Shown: piece after piece, positions 17,670 through 26,566 of the stretch
Layout of the letters: each line of letters opens with the position of its first letter
How positions within the stretch are numbered: the stretch's first letter is position 1
Assembly (NCBI RefSeq): GCF_016616235.1
Contig: NZ_CP067100.1
Location: forward strand, 2,601,001-2,665,000
DNA: 64,000 bases
DNA from: Bradyrhizobium diazoefficiens
GTDB lineage: Bacteria; Pseudomonadota; Alphaproteobacteria; Rhizobiales; Xanthobacteraceae
Reading direction: 5' to 3'
Notes under the pieces: model-generated
Database searches by the model: none
Seen by the model: the letters and a program-made list of their open reading frames with translations, nothing else
What the model was told of the DNA's origin: nothing
Translations under genes and position numbers: made by a program

Positions 17670-18365
17670 TTAGCTTGATCCTCCGATGATGCCTTTGCGT
17701 TGCAAGTCGTCGAAAATCGCTCCGACCGAGCTGGACGCATTGGCTCCATCGCCGACAAAAAGTGACCCTCGCGCATTCACCTGCCCGTTCCCAACCCACA
17801 GGTTGCGACCCGTCGCTGGTTCAAGCAAACGCGCTGTGAACGCAGTTTGCCGCCGGTAGTGGTACACGGGAGTGGCTGTTGCAGTGACCGTACCTGAGGA
17901 TACTCCATTGAGCGAAGCAGACGAAACATTCCCGAAAGTGTTGATAGTGCCGTTCGCAGTGGAGGAACCAGAATACTGACCACTCAATATGGTTCCAGCA
18001 TATTGCTGCTGGACGCCACTGTCGCCGACGTTCAGGACAAGCACGCCATCTATGCTGTTGGTCGTAAGCCCCTGACGAATTTCTGCATTGGTGTACGTCC
18101 GCGTTGGTGGAAACAGCGCGAATGCATCTTCAGCAACAACGCCGCGCTTTCTTCCTTCCTCTGAGATGGTCGCCTGAATGCTGGAAACCAGCGCGGGCGG
18201 TCCGGCAACGTAGGCCACTATCCGAGTGATCGGCTTGGAGGGAAGGTCTCGGTCTGCATATCCTTGCATCGATGTCGTGATGCAGCCCGTTAATGTTGTC
18301 GCCGCGGCTGCCACGAAGCTGAGGCGTCTAACCGCGAAGATGGAAAAAACCCTGAACTGAAACAC
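17670..18365 (-). CDS. lipoprotein of unknown function
   Basis: A GTG at 18365 (GGTGGGGG upstream) starts a 231-residue lipoprotein with a lipobox LTGC after a hydrophobic stretch. The mature part has a GTP/nucleotide-like alternating beta pattern (RIVAYVAGPPALVSS), a middle Ser/Thr/Gly-rich linker and a C-terminal ARLLEPATGRNLWVGNGQV segment. It may be an envelope protein of the rhizobial type found next to the gene upstream (18380-18874), only 14 bases away, suggesting an operon. No enzyme motif is seen. Confidence 0.65.
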   Translation of the reverse strand: MFQFRVFSIFAVRRLSFVAAAATTLTGCITTSMQGYADRDLPSKPITRIVAYVAGPPALVSSIQATISEEGRKRGVVAEDAFALFPPTRTYTNAEIRQGLTTNSIDGVLVLNVGDSGVQQQYAGTILSGQYSGSSTANGTINTFGNVSSASLNGVSSGTVTATATPVYHYRRQTAFTARLLEPATGRNLWVGNGQVNARGSLFVGDGANASSSVGAIFDDLQRKGIIGGSS

Positions 18366-18379
18366 TGTGCCCCCACCAG

Positions 18380-18874
18380 CTATCGGATTATCTTTTTCCG
18401 GTACTCGTCTATCATTGTTGTCGTCACATCGCCAGGGTAGCAAAGCGGTGCCGCGCCCGCGGGCCGCGAGTAGGCGCTTCTGCCTCCGCATGCTCGCCCG
18501 TTCCGCATCGTATCATCTGGGCAGGCGCATGGCCTGCCGGATGCGTGATACTGGTCCCGGCTGGCCTTGATCAGGATCGCAGCAATGGCTGCGGCGGTCA
18601 GTGCCACTTCAACCTTCCGCTTAGTGTCGCCTTGCTGTGGCGCGCGCTCTGGCAACACTATGGGAGGTGCGGTGACTGTCGAACTTGGTGCAGCTCTGGC
18701 GGGCGGTTGCGCTGGAGCGCTGTTAGGGACCTCTGCCAAGCTAGCGCCCTTGCGGTTGGCGACTGCGCTACGAGCGAAGACGGGGCGTTGGCCGCCCCGA
18801 GATCGTGGCGACCAATGGAATATGCTCCTAAGGCCGTAAGGCCCCAGAAGTAGAATGACAACCCCGCCGCGCAT
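18380..18874 (-). CDS. secreted Cys-containing hypothetical protein
   Basis: The ATG at 18874 opens with a hydrophobic stretch (VVILLLGPYG). A Pro/Ala-rich middle follows, then a second hydrophobic helix (VALTAAAIAAILI). The C-terminal domain reads CACPDDTMRNGRACGGRSAY followed by SRPAGAAPLCYPGDV, a motif that I know from small Bradyrhizobium proteins with four Cys. It is likely exported or membrane-anchored. It is probably the first gene of an operon with the lipoprotein 17670-18365. Confidence 0.6.
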   Translation of the reverse strand: MRGGVVILLLGPYGLRSIFHWSPRSRGGQRPVFARSAVANRKGASLAEVPNSAPAQPPARAAPSSTVTAPPIVLPERAPQQGDTKRKVEVALTAAAIAAILIKASRDQYHASGRPCACPDDTMRNGRACGGRSAYSRPAGAAPLCYPGDVTTTMIDEYRKKIIR

Positions 18875-19081
18875 GGTCGCATTGAAGCGAAACGTGAGAG
18901 ATCGCGCAAGCTGTAGGCGGCGAGATCTACACTTTCGATGGTGACCCCCCGTATTTCTCCGGAGGCAGGCTCTTGCCCCACATGCCTGATCCACAAGCGC
19001 AGCCGGGGGGCGGCCAAAGTAGCATTGCCCTGTCGTTGCTACTCTGGGAGAGATCGCCTCGTTCAACTTCAGGGGAAGATT

Positions 19082-19300
19082 ATGTTGAAAAATGTTGCAG
19101 TGCTTTCGTTTGTTCTCCTTTGCTCAATTTCCATTGCGCATGCCAGAGGTGGACATGGAGGCGGCGGCCGCCTCTCCTACGGTGGTGGCCATCATACATC
19201 GAGCCATGGAGGGCACTATTCGGGCGGTCTGGGCTCATCTCATCGAGGCGGCAGCTATAGAAACGTGAACACTGGCAACCGCTACGGCACGCACCAGTAA
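19082..19300 (+). CDS. secreted Gly/His/Ser-rich small protein
   Basis: A 72-residue protein with AGGGGAAG before the ATG. The first about 20 residues are a Sec signal peptide ending Ala-His-Ala. The mature part is almost entirely Gly, His, Ser, Tyr and Arg (RGGHGGGG, GGGHHTSSHGGHYSGG). Similar proteins occur in many Bradyrhizobium genomes without assigned role. The His content suggests metal binding, which is inference only. A strong hairpin follows at 19317-19344. Confidence 0.65.
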   Translation: MLKNVAVLSFVLLCSISIAHARGGHGGGGRLSYGGGHHTSSHGGHYSGGLGSSHRGGSYRNVNTGNRYGTHQ

Positions 19301-19316
19301 ACGAATTGCGAATTGC

Positions 19317-19344
19317 GACGCGGCGTCCGACAGGACGCCGCGTC
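19317..19344 (+). terminator. hairpin terminator-like structure
   Basis: Two exactly complementary 12-base arms (19317-19328 and 19333-19344) enclose a GACA loop, 16 bases after the stop of the Gly/His-rich gene. No T-run follows, so termination may be imperfect or the hairpin may protect the 3' end. Confidence 0.6.
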
Positions 19345-19383
19345 AAATAGGGAGCATGCTCGGGTTCGCCGCGCACTACGATA

Positions 19384-20250
19384 ATGATGAATATATTTCG
19401 ACTTCGGAACGGTGATCATTTGCTTCGGAAGCTTCTTCTGGCTTTTGTGTTCTCCCTTGCGGCTTTCAAGGCTCCGCTCCATGCCAGCGATTTAACAGGA
19501 GAGGCTCTCGCGTTCGCTTGTTCAGCCAACGTGCCCGACCTGAAGAGGGAGAAGAACGCGGACGATCACGCGAAGCTTTGTAATGCATATATTAACGGGT
19601 GGGATGATGCGAGAATTGCCTTCCTTCAAGGAACGAGGACGTTTTGTCCTACGGGAATGACCGTCAAAGAGATGAGCGTAATCTTCTTTGACTATTTAGC
19701 AGGACATAGAGAGGCGCGGGAGCTTCCTGCCGCCCAAGCTCTTATGTTGGCGTTCAAAGACAACTTCCCTTGTCAGGAGCCATCAAGCGTATCGCGCGAA
19801 AGCTCCGCCAGGGTTCACATCGCTGACTTGCCGACCGAGGTCGGACAAATAGCGAAGGATGTCGCAGCTGCTTGCAAAGAGGCTGAAGAGGACGGCACTC
19901 GCGGGGACTTGGACAAGACGGTCTCTGTCTATGAGAGAGGTGACGGCAAGCGGCTCGCCATTTTCGATCCCAGCAAGATATGCACATTTCACGGAAACGG
20001 AGCGTGCTCTACCGGCGGATGTGATTTTTACGTCTATTCAGAGCAGTCGCCCAAATCTTGGAAAAAGGAATTTGATCAAACTGCATTCGATAAACGCGTG
20101 ATCGAAGGCAGGCAGGGGCAGATGCAGCTAAAGATCCTGATGGAAGTACGGGGCGATATGCCCCCGTGTAATCGCAAGCGCAAAGAAGCCACATGCAATT
20201 TTGAGCTCACGTGGCGGGGCAATGGGTTCGGTTGGAAACTTATTCGGTGA
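19384..20250 (+). CDS. secreted protein with Rap1a/Tai-like immunity domain
   Basis: A 288-residue exported protein with a signal peptide to about residue 35. The segment from AFACSAN to NFPCQE (about 43-137) carries paired Cys and the FCPTGMTVKEM ... YLAGHRE layout of the Rap1a immunity domain, known from proteins that protect against T6SS Rap amidases and from many orphan periplasmic proteins. A second part has more Cys (ICTFHGNGACSTGGCDFY). Codon use is visibly less GC-rich than in the genes from 22 kb on, suggesting transfer. No toxin or T6SS gene is nearby, so immunity is not proven. Confidence 0.65.
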   Translation: MMNIFRLRNGDHLLRKLLLAFVFSLAAFKAPLHASDLTGEALAFACSANVPDLKREKNADDHAKLCNAYINGWDDARIAFLQGTRTFCPTGMTVKEMSVIFFDYLAGHREARELPAAQALMLAFKDNFPCQEPSSVSRESSARVHIADLPTEVGQIAKDVAAACKEAEEDGTRGDLDKTVSVYERGDGKRLAIFDPSKICTFHGNGACSTGGCDFYVYSEQSPKSWKKEFDQTAFDKRVIEGRQGQMQLKILMEVRGDMPPCNRKRKEATCNFELTWRGNGFGWKLIR

Positions 20251-20371
20251 AGAGTTGATGCAGGGCCGCTAGACCGTGACAGTGTCCCCATGCGTCACGT
20301 CGTCTCGCGCGACCGACCCCCGACGTGTGCGTAAGAGAAGTCCCTCGGAACGCGAGCCAACAAGCTTGAGG

Positions 20372-21730
20372 TCAGGCTGCTCGCCGAATTCTTTCTTGCT
20401 TCTCGTCGAGAGCGGTCGGCTTCGATCGGAATTGGCTCACAGCTGTTCGGCTTGCCCGGTGACCAAGCCATTCGATTACAGCTCCATGTTCTGTGCGCAA
20501 CTTACCGAGTGCGGAAAACATGACGGTACTGATGGCTTGTTGTTGGCTGCGCAGATGGTCTTCAACCAGTTTGTGTCGAGTGACATAGCCTGCATTCACT
20601 CCAGGGATTGAATGGTTCATGAGGAGCTTGGCGTCGAATTCGGAAACGCCGGCAGCGGTGGCAATTGTTCGAAATGTTTGACGAAGGTCATTGCCCCATT
20701 TTGATAAGATATCTCGATCCTCCTTTGTTTCCGCAAGGTGTCCGGAGGCGCTCTCGGCTGGGAATAACCACTCTTGCGCCTGAGACGGATGCATTTGCCT
20801 GCCGAAACGAAGCACCCGAATGAGGCTTAGGATCATTTCCCGAGACAGCGGGATGTCGAACGCGCGCTTGCTACCTCCCTTGGGCTTAGGGATGTGGAGC
20901 GTTCGCCGTCGAAAATTGATGTGTTCGGGCTTAGCCCGCTGCAATGCGGTGGGCCTAGACCCACACAGCAATGTGAAAAGATGAAACTCGCGCCGAATTG
21001 GATTGTCTAGATTTGCCAGCTCTACGAACCATCCTTTCAAATCGCCGGTGCCCATTCCAGTATTCCTGCGCTCCTCCTGATTCCAATCGACTGCATCTGC
21101 TGGATTGTCACGCGGCAGCGATCGATTGGTCTTCCGAGCATGATTGTAAATGGCCCGCAGCGTCCGCATGCTGCCATTCGCCATGTAGGGACCGTTCTCC
21201 TTGGTAAGTTCATCATGCTTTTTGGCAACGCGACCGGGATCGTTCGCGAGATCGAGCAGAGGGGTGTCGAGCCATTCCGCAAAGAGTCGTTCGACGTGAT
21301 CGCGATATCCACTTATCGTTTTCTCGCTACGGCCTTTTCGGATCAAGTGGGCTTCCAGATAGCGTTGCCAAGCCTGCTTCAGGGTGGTAACCGCTACAGC
21401 AATATTCCCATCGGCCTCGGCCTGTTCGGCTTTCCCGCCTTGCCTTGGTTTCGGGTGCTGTCCTTTGCTGATCTGAGCAAGATATTCCTTAGCGATCGCG
21501 CGGGCCGCTCGGGTCGTCAACTCGCTGGCATCTCCAATGGACACTCTGACGGTTGAGGCCCGCCTTCCTCGATGTCTAAGATCACCTTGAACAGTGAAGG
21601 TTCTTTTTCGCTTCCCCACGACCACGAAGAAGCCTTTCAACTCTGTATCGCGAGCCAGATACCATCCATCTTCAGGGGTCGGTAGCTGAGCGATGGCCTT
21701 GTCGTTGAGAGCAATGCGAATGTCGGTCAT
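20372..21730 (-). CDS. tyrosine recombinase / island integrase
   Basis: A 452-residue site-specific recombinase. An N-terminal arm-binding region (about 1-100) and a SAM-like core-binding domain (about 115-205) precede the catalytic domain. Catalytic residues in view are Arg259 (CGSRPTALQ), Arg350 in NDLRQTF (the usual His two-three residues before is Asn347), His373 (MNHS) and the nucleophile Tyr382 (GYVTR). It begins about 180 bases from a tRNA 3' fragment and is transcribed away from it, as expected for the integrase of a tRNA-targeted island. Confidence 0.92.
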   Translation of the reverse strand: MTDIRIALNDKAIAQLPTPEDGWYLARDTELKGFFVVVGKRKRTFTVQGDLRHRGRRASTVRVSIGDASELTTRAARAIAKEYLAQISKGQHPKPRQGGKAEQAEADGNIAVAVTTLKQAWQRYLEAHLIRKGRSEKTISGYRDHVERLFAEWLDTPLLDLANDPGRVAKKHDELTKENGPYMANGSMRTLRAIYNHARKTNRSLPRDNPADAVDWNQEERRNTGMGTGDLKGWFVELANLDNPIRREFHLFTLLCGSRPTALQRAKPEHINFRRRTLHIPKPKGGSKRAFDIPLSREMILSLIRVLRFGRQMHPSQAQEWLFPAESASGHLAETKEDRDILSKWGNDLRQTFRTIATAAGVSEFDAKLLMNHSIPGVNAGYVTRHKLVEDHLRSQQQAISTVMFSALGKLRTEHGAVIEWLGHRASRTAVSQFRSKPTALDEKQERIRRAA

Positions 21731-22292
21731 GAGCGTGGACGTGAACTGCTAAAACGGTTTTCAAACGGTTTTGGCGAGCCGAGGTGTTTGAAGGTCTGGG
21801 TTCGCTGGACGGCGACGCTATGCGACAAGGCTCTATAAATAAAAGGCCTTCTTGCACGTTGTCGTAGTGTGGCGCAGTTTCAGAAATGATAGCAAGGCGC
21901 CGGCTTTGAACTCTTAATCAGCGGGTCCCAGGTTCGAGCCCTGGTGCGCCCACCATCTAAAAGGCCTTCTTCTTCAATAGATTACGAGCAGGTCCGCCGA
22001 GAACGAAACGGGTCTCGTGCGACGTTTTTTTGCTGTCAGACTTCGTGCGGCCAGATTGCTGTTCAGCTTTTCCTTGCTTCTGTATCTTCACCCCCATTCG
22101 ATATAGCACGCAGATCCGATGGCACAGGCCGTGCGCGTGCTCGTCGTGGAATAGGATATTGGAGCGAGCAAAACGGACAATCTGTTTCTGCCCGTCGCCG
22201 CAACGAGCGGCCGAATGATCGAATGTCCGCGACCGCGGTCTACCAGCTGGAATCTACGAACCAGGAGTGGATCGTTCCGCCGACCCAAGCTT
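21731..22292. other. island boundary region without gene
   Basis: This stretch separates the integrase from fetB and contains the tRNA-derived fragment at 21910-21955. Around it the frames have no conserved character. The left part (21731-21909) probably carries the integrase promoter and arm sites. The right part (21956-22292) shows nothing I recognise. Confidence 0.5.
21910..21955 (+). repeat. 3' fragment of a tRNA-Lys(CTT)-like gene, likely att site
   Basis: The 46 bases read as the 3' part of a tRNA: anticodon loop CTCTTAA, the 3' arm of the anticodon stem, variable loop, a complete T arm (CCAGG-TTCGAGC-CCTGG), a 7-base acceptor strand, discriminator A and CCA. The 5' half of a tRNA is absent, since the upstream bases do not pair with the anticodon stem. 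Integrases that use the 3' end of a tRNA as target leave such direct repeats. The first 35 bases recur exactly at 31214-31248. Confidence 0.8.
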
Positions 22293-23099
22293 TCAATTGG
22301 GTGTATCTGAGGCAATTCGATCAAGGCGTAATCGATGTCGATGATCGGTGAGCAGGCGTGCTCCTCCCATGACAGCAACGAGAGTGCCTAAGCCTGTACC
22401 GCCAGCGATCAGGAACATAATCAGCAGTTGATACTTTGCCGCGTCCACGGGCTCGACGCCCGCGAGAATCTGGCCAGTCATCATCCCGGGCAAGGAAACA
22501 AGGCCGATCGCCGCCATGCTGTTCATGATCGGCATGAAGCCGCTTCTCAACGCGTCCCGGACGATTGGCAGCAGTGCCTGATGCCGAGTACCGCCGAGTG
22601 CAAGACACGCCTCTACGGCGGTCCGTTCGCGCATAAGGCTATTCGTCAGCACGTCCAGGCCCAGGCTTATGCCGGTCATGGTGTTGCCCAGGATCATGCC
22701 CAGCAAAGGCAGCGCATAGCGCGGATGATACCAGGGATCCGGGCGCAGCTCCGTCAGGAGCGCGAACATCGTGATGGTACCCGCGGCGAGCAGGGTGCAG
22801 CCGGCGCCCAAGCTGTAGCTCCAAACGCCCGGCAAGCGCCGCTTCTGCCGCGCGACGATCTCCCGCGAGGCGAAGAGAACCATGATGAGGGCGGCAAGGG
22901 CGGTCCAGAGCGGCGACACCGCAGCGAACAGGAACGTCAGCACGTATCCAACGAGGACGAGCTGAAGCACCATCCGCACAGTCGCGATGGCCAGTTGTTT
23001 TTCAAGCTTGAGACGGAGAACAAGCGAGAGAGTGCCGTCCATGACGACAAGGAGAGCGGGCAGGACCAAATCACCGTACGACAGTTGGATGTAGGTCAC
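22293..23099 (-). CDS. fetB: FetB-type ABC transporter permease
   Basis: A 268-residue membrane protein of the UPF0014/FetB family, with about seven hydrophobic segments and the conserved LPLLGMILGNTMTGISLGLD and SLPGMMTGQILAG stretches. In E. coli FetA-FetB exports iron and raises peroxide resistance. Related pairs have been linked to other metals. I chose GTG 23099 because it overlaps the fetA stop (GTGA), indicating translational coupling. The substrate here is not shown by sequence. Confidence 0.85.
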   Translation of the reverse strand: MTYIQLSYGDLVLPALLVVMDGTLSLVLRLKLEKQLAIATVRMVLQLVLVGYVLTFLFAAVSPLWTALAALIMVLFASREIVARQKRRLPGVWSYSLGAGCTLLAAGTITMFALLTELRPDPWYHPRYALPLLGMILGNTMTGISLGLDVLTNSLMRERTAVEACLALGGTRHQALLPIVRDALRSGFMPIMNSMAAIGLVSLPGMMTGQILAGVEPVDAAKYQLLIMFLIAGGTGLGTLVAVMGGARLLTDHRHRLRLDRIASDTPN

Positions 23100-23692
23100 G
23101 GTCGATTTTCCTCGATCCCACCATCGGGGCTCATCGCAAATACCCTTGACCCGACCCGGCGGGCTTGAGCGTCGTCGTGGGTACTCCAAACGACGCTCGT
23201 TCCACTCGCAATGCGTTCGGCGATCAAGGATTCCACGGCCGCGGCGGATGCCGAGTCGAGCGCCGAGGTTGGCTCGTCCAGCAAAAGCACCCGCGATCGC
23301 AGCATAAGCGCCCTTACAAGTCCCAGCCGCTGTTTCTCTCCGGAGGAGAGCCTCTGGATTGGCCAGGGTCCGCAGTCGTCCGACAGCCCAAAACGTCTGA
23401 CCAGCGGGAGGGCGTCATCCCAGCCCGTGAAGTGCTCTTGCACGGTGTCGCACCACCAGCCGGGCTCGGCGGCGACATAGGTCACTTGTTTTCGCCAGGC
23501 AGGAGCGGGCATCGCTTCTCTCAGCGTTCCGTCCAGCTTGACCGTTCCTTCGTTGGGATCGAGATCCGCGATGGAGCGGAGTAGCAAGGTTTTCCCGACT
23601 CCCGAAGGCCCTTGCAGGGCGACGCATTCGCCGTCCTGCAAGTGGAACGACACGGAAATGTGCAAGCGCTTGAGCCCGCTGACCGTCAACAT
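23096..23692 (-). CDS. fetA: FetA-type ABC transporter ATPase
   Basis: A 198-residue nucleotide-binding subunit: Walker A GPSGVGKT (28-35), signature LSSGEKQR, Walker B LLLDEP, and a switch His in WSTHDD. It is short, as in the FetA family. It overlaps fetB by 4 bases and follows the ATP-grasp-like gene by 3 bases, so the three genes form one operon on the minus strand. Confidence 0.88.
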   Translation of the reverse strand: MLTVSGLKRLHISVSFHLQDGECVALQGPSGVGKTLLLRSIADLDPNEGTVKLDGTLREAMPAPAWRKQVTYVAAEPGWWCDTVQEHFTGWDDALPLVRRFGLSDDCGPWPIQRLSSGEKQRLGLVRALMLRSRVLLLDEPTSALDSASAAAVESLIAERIASGTSVVWSTHDDAQARRVGSRVFAMSPDGGIEENRP

Positions 23693-23695
23693 GCG

Positions 23696-24736
23696 TCAAA
23701 GCTTAAGCTGCAGCCGGTCGGCAACCCGGCTGGCGATCTCCGTCGGCGCCTCGACCGGATAGGGATGCACCGAGCTGACATTGATCTCGCCGAGCACGTA
23801 GCTGTCGCTCCCGTCCGTCTGCACCCGGCCAAGCATGAAGTCGGCGTCCCAGATCATGGGCAGGTCATCACGGGCGATATCGAGCAGCGAGGTTAGCTGT
23901 GGCGTCCACTCGTCCTCCATCAACCGGCGCAGTCGCTGGAAGCGCGGGTCTGCATTGGATGTATAGAGCCGCGGTCCGGCCTCGGAACGCGCGGCGGGCG
24001 AGTCGACCAGGGGTTTGACTTTGTGGTGACCGAAGCCGGCGCAGCGGTCGCCTGCCATATAGCAGCGAATCACACCTTCGCTTAGGCGCGGCTGGTAGGG
24101 TTGATCGATCACGCTGCCGCTTTCGAAATGCTCCGCGCAGCGACGAAGAAAATCATCCAGCGTCAGTTCCTCGGACGCGTCCTTGGTCGCGTCGAGCACC
24201 CTTATCGTGGAGGTGTTCGGCAGCGTCTCGACCTTCCAGACGCCTTGGCCGCCGTTACCGCGGTTGCGCTTGATCACGCGTGGACCGGTTGCGAGCCGTA
24301 GAGGCAGCTCGGCACGCATCGCGGCGGCGGTTTGATATAGCGCCGTGTCCGATCCCCACCCCATCGAGCGGGTACGATAGAGGACCTCTTTGGTGCCCAT
24401 CTTGAGGATGACGTCCGGATGAGCGCTGACCCACACGCCCTGCGTGGCGACGTCCCGCAGCAGGGAGTCGAGACCGGCGCGGTTACGGCCGTCTTGAATT
24501 GGGTTGACCCAGACGAGCACGCCGCCCACCGCGAGCAGTTGCTCACGGACCGCGTCTGCGAAGCTTTCGTCGTAGATCACTGGCCGCGCTTCGACGCCGA
24601 CGGCGGCGAGCGCTTCGATGACGTCAAAGAAGCGGCTTTTTTGCGGGGTCGCATCCCGTCGCGCGGCATCATCTCCTCGCGAGAGGATGGCGACGGTACG
24701 TCGATGGAAGGGTCGTCTTTCGATGTCCATGCGCAA
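23696..24736 (-). CDS. Cj0069-family ATP-grasp-like protein
   Basis: A 346-residue protein that I place by pattern in the Cj0069 family, which has an ATP-grasp-like fold. It has an N-terminal alpha/beta part (VAILSRGDDAARR; VLVWVNPIQDG), a central nucleotide-binding-like segment (GPRVIKRNRGNGGQGVWKVE) with the Lys and Gly-rich loop of ATP-grasp enzymes, and an acidic C-terminal metal site (WDADFMLG ... LGEINVSSVHP). ATP-grasp enzymes ligate carboxylates to amines. Co-transcription with the fetA-fetB exporter suggests that its product, or a ligand it makes, is linked to export. The reaction is unknown. Confidence 0.7.
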   Translation of the reverse strand: MRMDIERRPFHRRTVAILSRGDDAARRDATPQKSRFFDVIEALAAVGVEARPVIYDESFADAVREQLLAVGGVLVWVNPIQDGRNRAGLDSLLRDVATQGVWVSAHPDVILKMGTKEVLYRTRSMGWGSDTALYQTAAAMRAELPLRLATGPRVIKRNRGNGGQGVWKVETLPNTSTIRVLDATKDASEELTLDDFLRRCAEHFESGSVIDQPYQPRLSEGVIRCYMAGDRCAGFGHHKVKPLVDSPAARSEAGPRLYTSNADPRFQRLRRLMEDEWTPQLTSLLDIARDDLPMIWDADFMLGRVQTDGSDSYVLGEINVSSVHPYPVEAPTEIASRVADRLQLKL

Positions 24737-25035
24737 GCTCCACGTTTTGCGTGCTGCGCAGAGCTTGGACCGAAGTCTCGCCGGGAGTCTGCCTGATCCC
24801 GCTCGGGCAGTCTACGTGAGTTCGCTTGGCCCCATCAAGGGGCCATTCGCCTTTCCGGATGCCATTCGATCGCTGAAAAACTCCCTGACGTAGGGCCCCA
24901 TATTTTCTTGGAATCCTTCGGCCCACGCAGGTTGACAGCCCCGCCATCCGGGCTTTTATTCAGGCCACGGGGAAATGCGATCTCCCCGCGAGGCGTCATG
25001 CCCAAGAATCGCGTCCTGATCACCAAGGGCGCAGC

Positions 25036-25349
25036 ATGTCAGTATCGTACACCTCCATTTCACCCGACAAACTGTCTCGATTGATAAGCACGGCGGCTGC
25101 GCCGGCGCTCATTGACGTATGCAGCGGATTTTTCGGCCGACCCGCGCCGGATTCCCGGCGCCGTGCGGCGCTCGCATCTCGACGTCCGGGATTGGGTGTC
25201 TCGCCTGACGGGCCAGTCCGCCGTCGTGGTTTGGCACAAGGGCAAGGAGCTCAGCAAGGGAGCGCAGGTTTCCTGCTCTACGACGCGTTCTACCGATGCG
25301 CGATGCGACCAAGGAGACGCACCACTGGCCGAACAACAAGATCAAGTGA
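25036..25349 (+). pseudogene. chrB-like chromate resistance gene with internal deletion
   Basis: The start (MSVSYTSISPDKLSRLIS, then APALIDV) and, in the next frame, DFSADPRRIPGAVRRSHLDV plus a VVVWHKG cysteine-loop region match the rhodanese-like N-terminal domain of ChrB-type proteins. The frame then jumps straight to LLYDAFYR, and with a further shift to ATKETHHWPNNKIK and TGA at 25347-25349, the C-terminus of the ChrB domain. About 600 bases of the middle are missing. The rhodanese catalytic Cys position reads Trp. It is a remnant upstream of chrA. Confidence 0.6.
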
Positions 25350-25394
25350 GGAGGCAGGGCTACTTCCGGGGCAGGGATAACCAGGAGACCAAAG

Positions 25395-25622
25395 ATGCGG
25401 ACATCAACGATCTATCGGACCGCGCTCCTCTTGGCGCTTGCGGCGTCGCCCGCACATGCCCTGACCCAGGAGGAACTGATCGCCAAGATCCAGGCGGCCG
25501 GCTACTCGCAAGTGCAAGACGTCAAATCGACGGCCGAAGGCATCACCGCGCAGGCGGTAAAGGAGGGTAAGCCGGTGAAGCTTGTCGTCGACAGCAGTGG
25601 CCAAATCAAAGAGCGGAATTGA
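25395..25622 (+). CDS. small secreted PepSY-like protein
   Basis: A 75-residue exported protein: AGGAG site, signal peptide to Ala-His-Ala (about residue 22), then a single PepSY-like unit (LTQEELIAKIQAAGYSQVQD, VKLVVDSSGQI). PepSY units bind or inhibit partner proteins and are frequent as small periplasmic proteins. It lies between the chrB remnant and the DUF1259 gene on the same strand, 17 bases from the latter, so it is part of the chromate/metal operon. Confidence 0.75.
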   Translation: MRTSTIYRTALLLALAASPAHALTQEELIAKIQAAGYSQVQDVKSTAEGITAQAVKEGKPVKLVVDSSGQIKERN

Positions 25623-25639
25623 ACGTGAGGAGTAACACC

Positions 25640-26545
25640 ATGAAGAAGACCATCCTGGCCCTCGTCGGCATCGTCTGCCTTTTCGCATTCCGCTTCGCGC
25701 CCTTGTTCCCCGCGTATGCTCAAGATGCCGACTGGCAGAAGGTTGAGGAGACACTCGGTCGCAAGCCTGCCGTCTCCGACGACGTTCGCCGCTACGGCTT
25801 CCCCCGCAGCGACCTCTCCGTGACTTTGGACGGCGTCACGATCAAGCCGGCGCTGGCGCTGGGCGGCTGGGTTGCATTCAAGCCCGTGCATGGCGGCGCC
25901 ATGGTGATGGGCGACCTCGTGCTGCTCGAGACCGAGATCAATCCGGTGATGGCGAAGATGATCGCGAGCGGCCTCGAAATCACTGCCGTGCACAATCATC
26001 TGCTGCGGGCGAGCCCGGCGACGTTCTACATGCATGTCGCCGGCCACGGCGACCCCGTCAAGCTGGCCTCGGCCATCCACGATGGTCTCGCCGAAAGCAA
26101 GACGCCGCTGACCGTCGCGGCGCCGGCGAACCCGCCGCCCGCCGTCGATATCGACACTGCGAAATTGGACCAGATCATCGGCGTGAAGGGCCAGGCCAAT
26201 AGTGGCGTCTACCAGTTCAACGTCAAGCGGCGCGACCCGATCACGCAGGACGGCATGCCGTTGACCCCAGTCAGCCCGATGGGCGTCGCGACCGGCATCA
26301 ATTTCCAGCCGACGGCGGGCGGCAAGGCCGCCATCACGGGAGACTTCGTGTTGACCGGCGACGAGGTCAACCCCGTCATCCTGGCGCTGCGGACGCATGG
26401 CATCGAGGTGACCGCACTGCACAGCCACATGCTGGACGAGCAGCCTCGGCTCTTCTTCATGCATTTCTGGGCGAACGACGATGCCATCAAGCTCGCAGAA
26501 GGCCTACGCGCAGCGCTCGACAAGACCGCGAGCACGAAGAGCTAA
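25640..26545 (+). CDS. secreted DUF1259 (LppY/LpqO-type) protein with two repeats
   Basis: A 301-residue exported protein with GAGGAG before ATG 25640 and a signal peptide to about residue 27. Two homologous halves each carry a PRSDL/VKRRDP start, a long beta segment and a TAVHNHLL / TALHSHML His-rich signature followed by FYMHVAGHGD / LFFMHFWANDD. This is the DUF1259 layout, with the two His-x-His sites suggesting metal binding. It is a usual neighbour of chrA in Bradyrhizobium-type chromate clusters. The biochemical role is unknown. Confidence 0.82.
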   Translation: MKKTILALVGIVCLFAFRFAPLFPAYAQDADWQKVEETLGRKPAVSDDVRRYGFPRSDLSVTLDGVTIKPALALGGWVAFKPVHGGAMVMGDLVLLETEINPVMAKMIASGLEITAVHNHLLRASPATFYMHVAGHGDPVKLASAIHDGLAESKTPLTVAAPANPPPAVDIDTAKLDQIIGVKGQANSGVYQFNVKRRDPITQDGMPLTPVSPMGVATGINFQPTAGGKAAITGDFVLTGDEVNPVILALRTHGIEVTALHSHMLDEQPRLFFMHFWANDDAIKLAEGLRAALDKTASTKS

Positions 26546-26566
26546 CGAAACCTGGGGGATCGAAGG

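Noticed and set aside
21901..21955. Complete tRNA-Lys gene
   Set aside because: Upstream bases do not form the D arm, the 5' acceptor strand or the 5' half of the anticodon stem, so only a 3' fragment is present.
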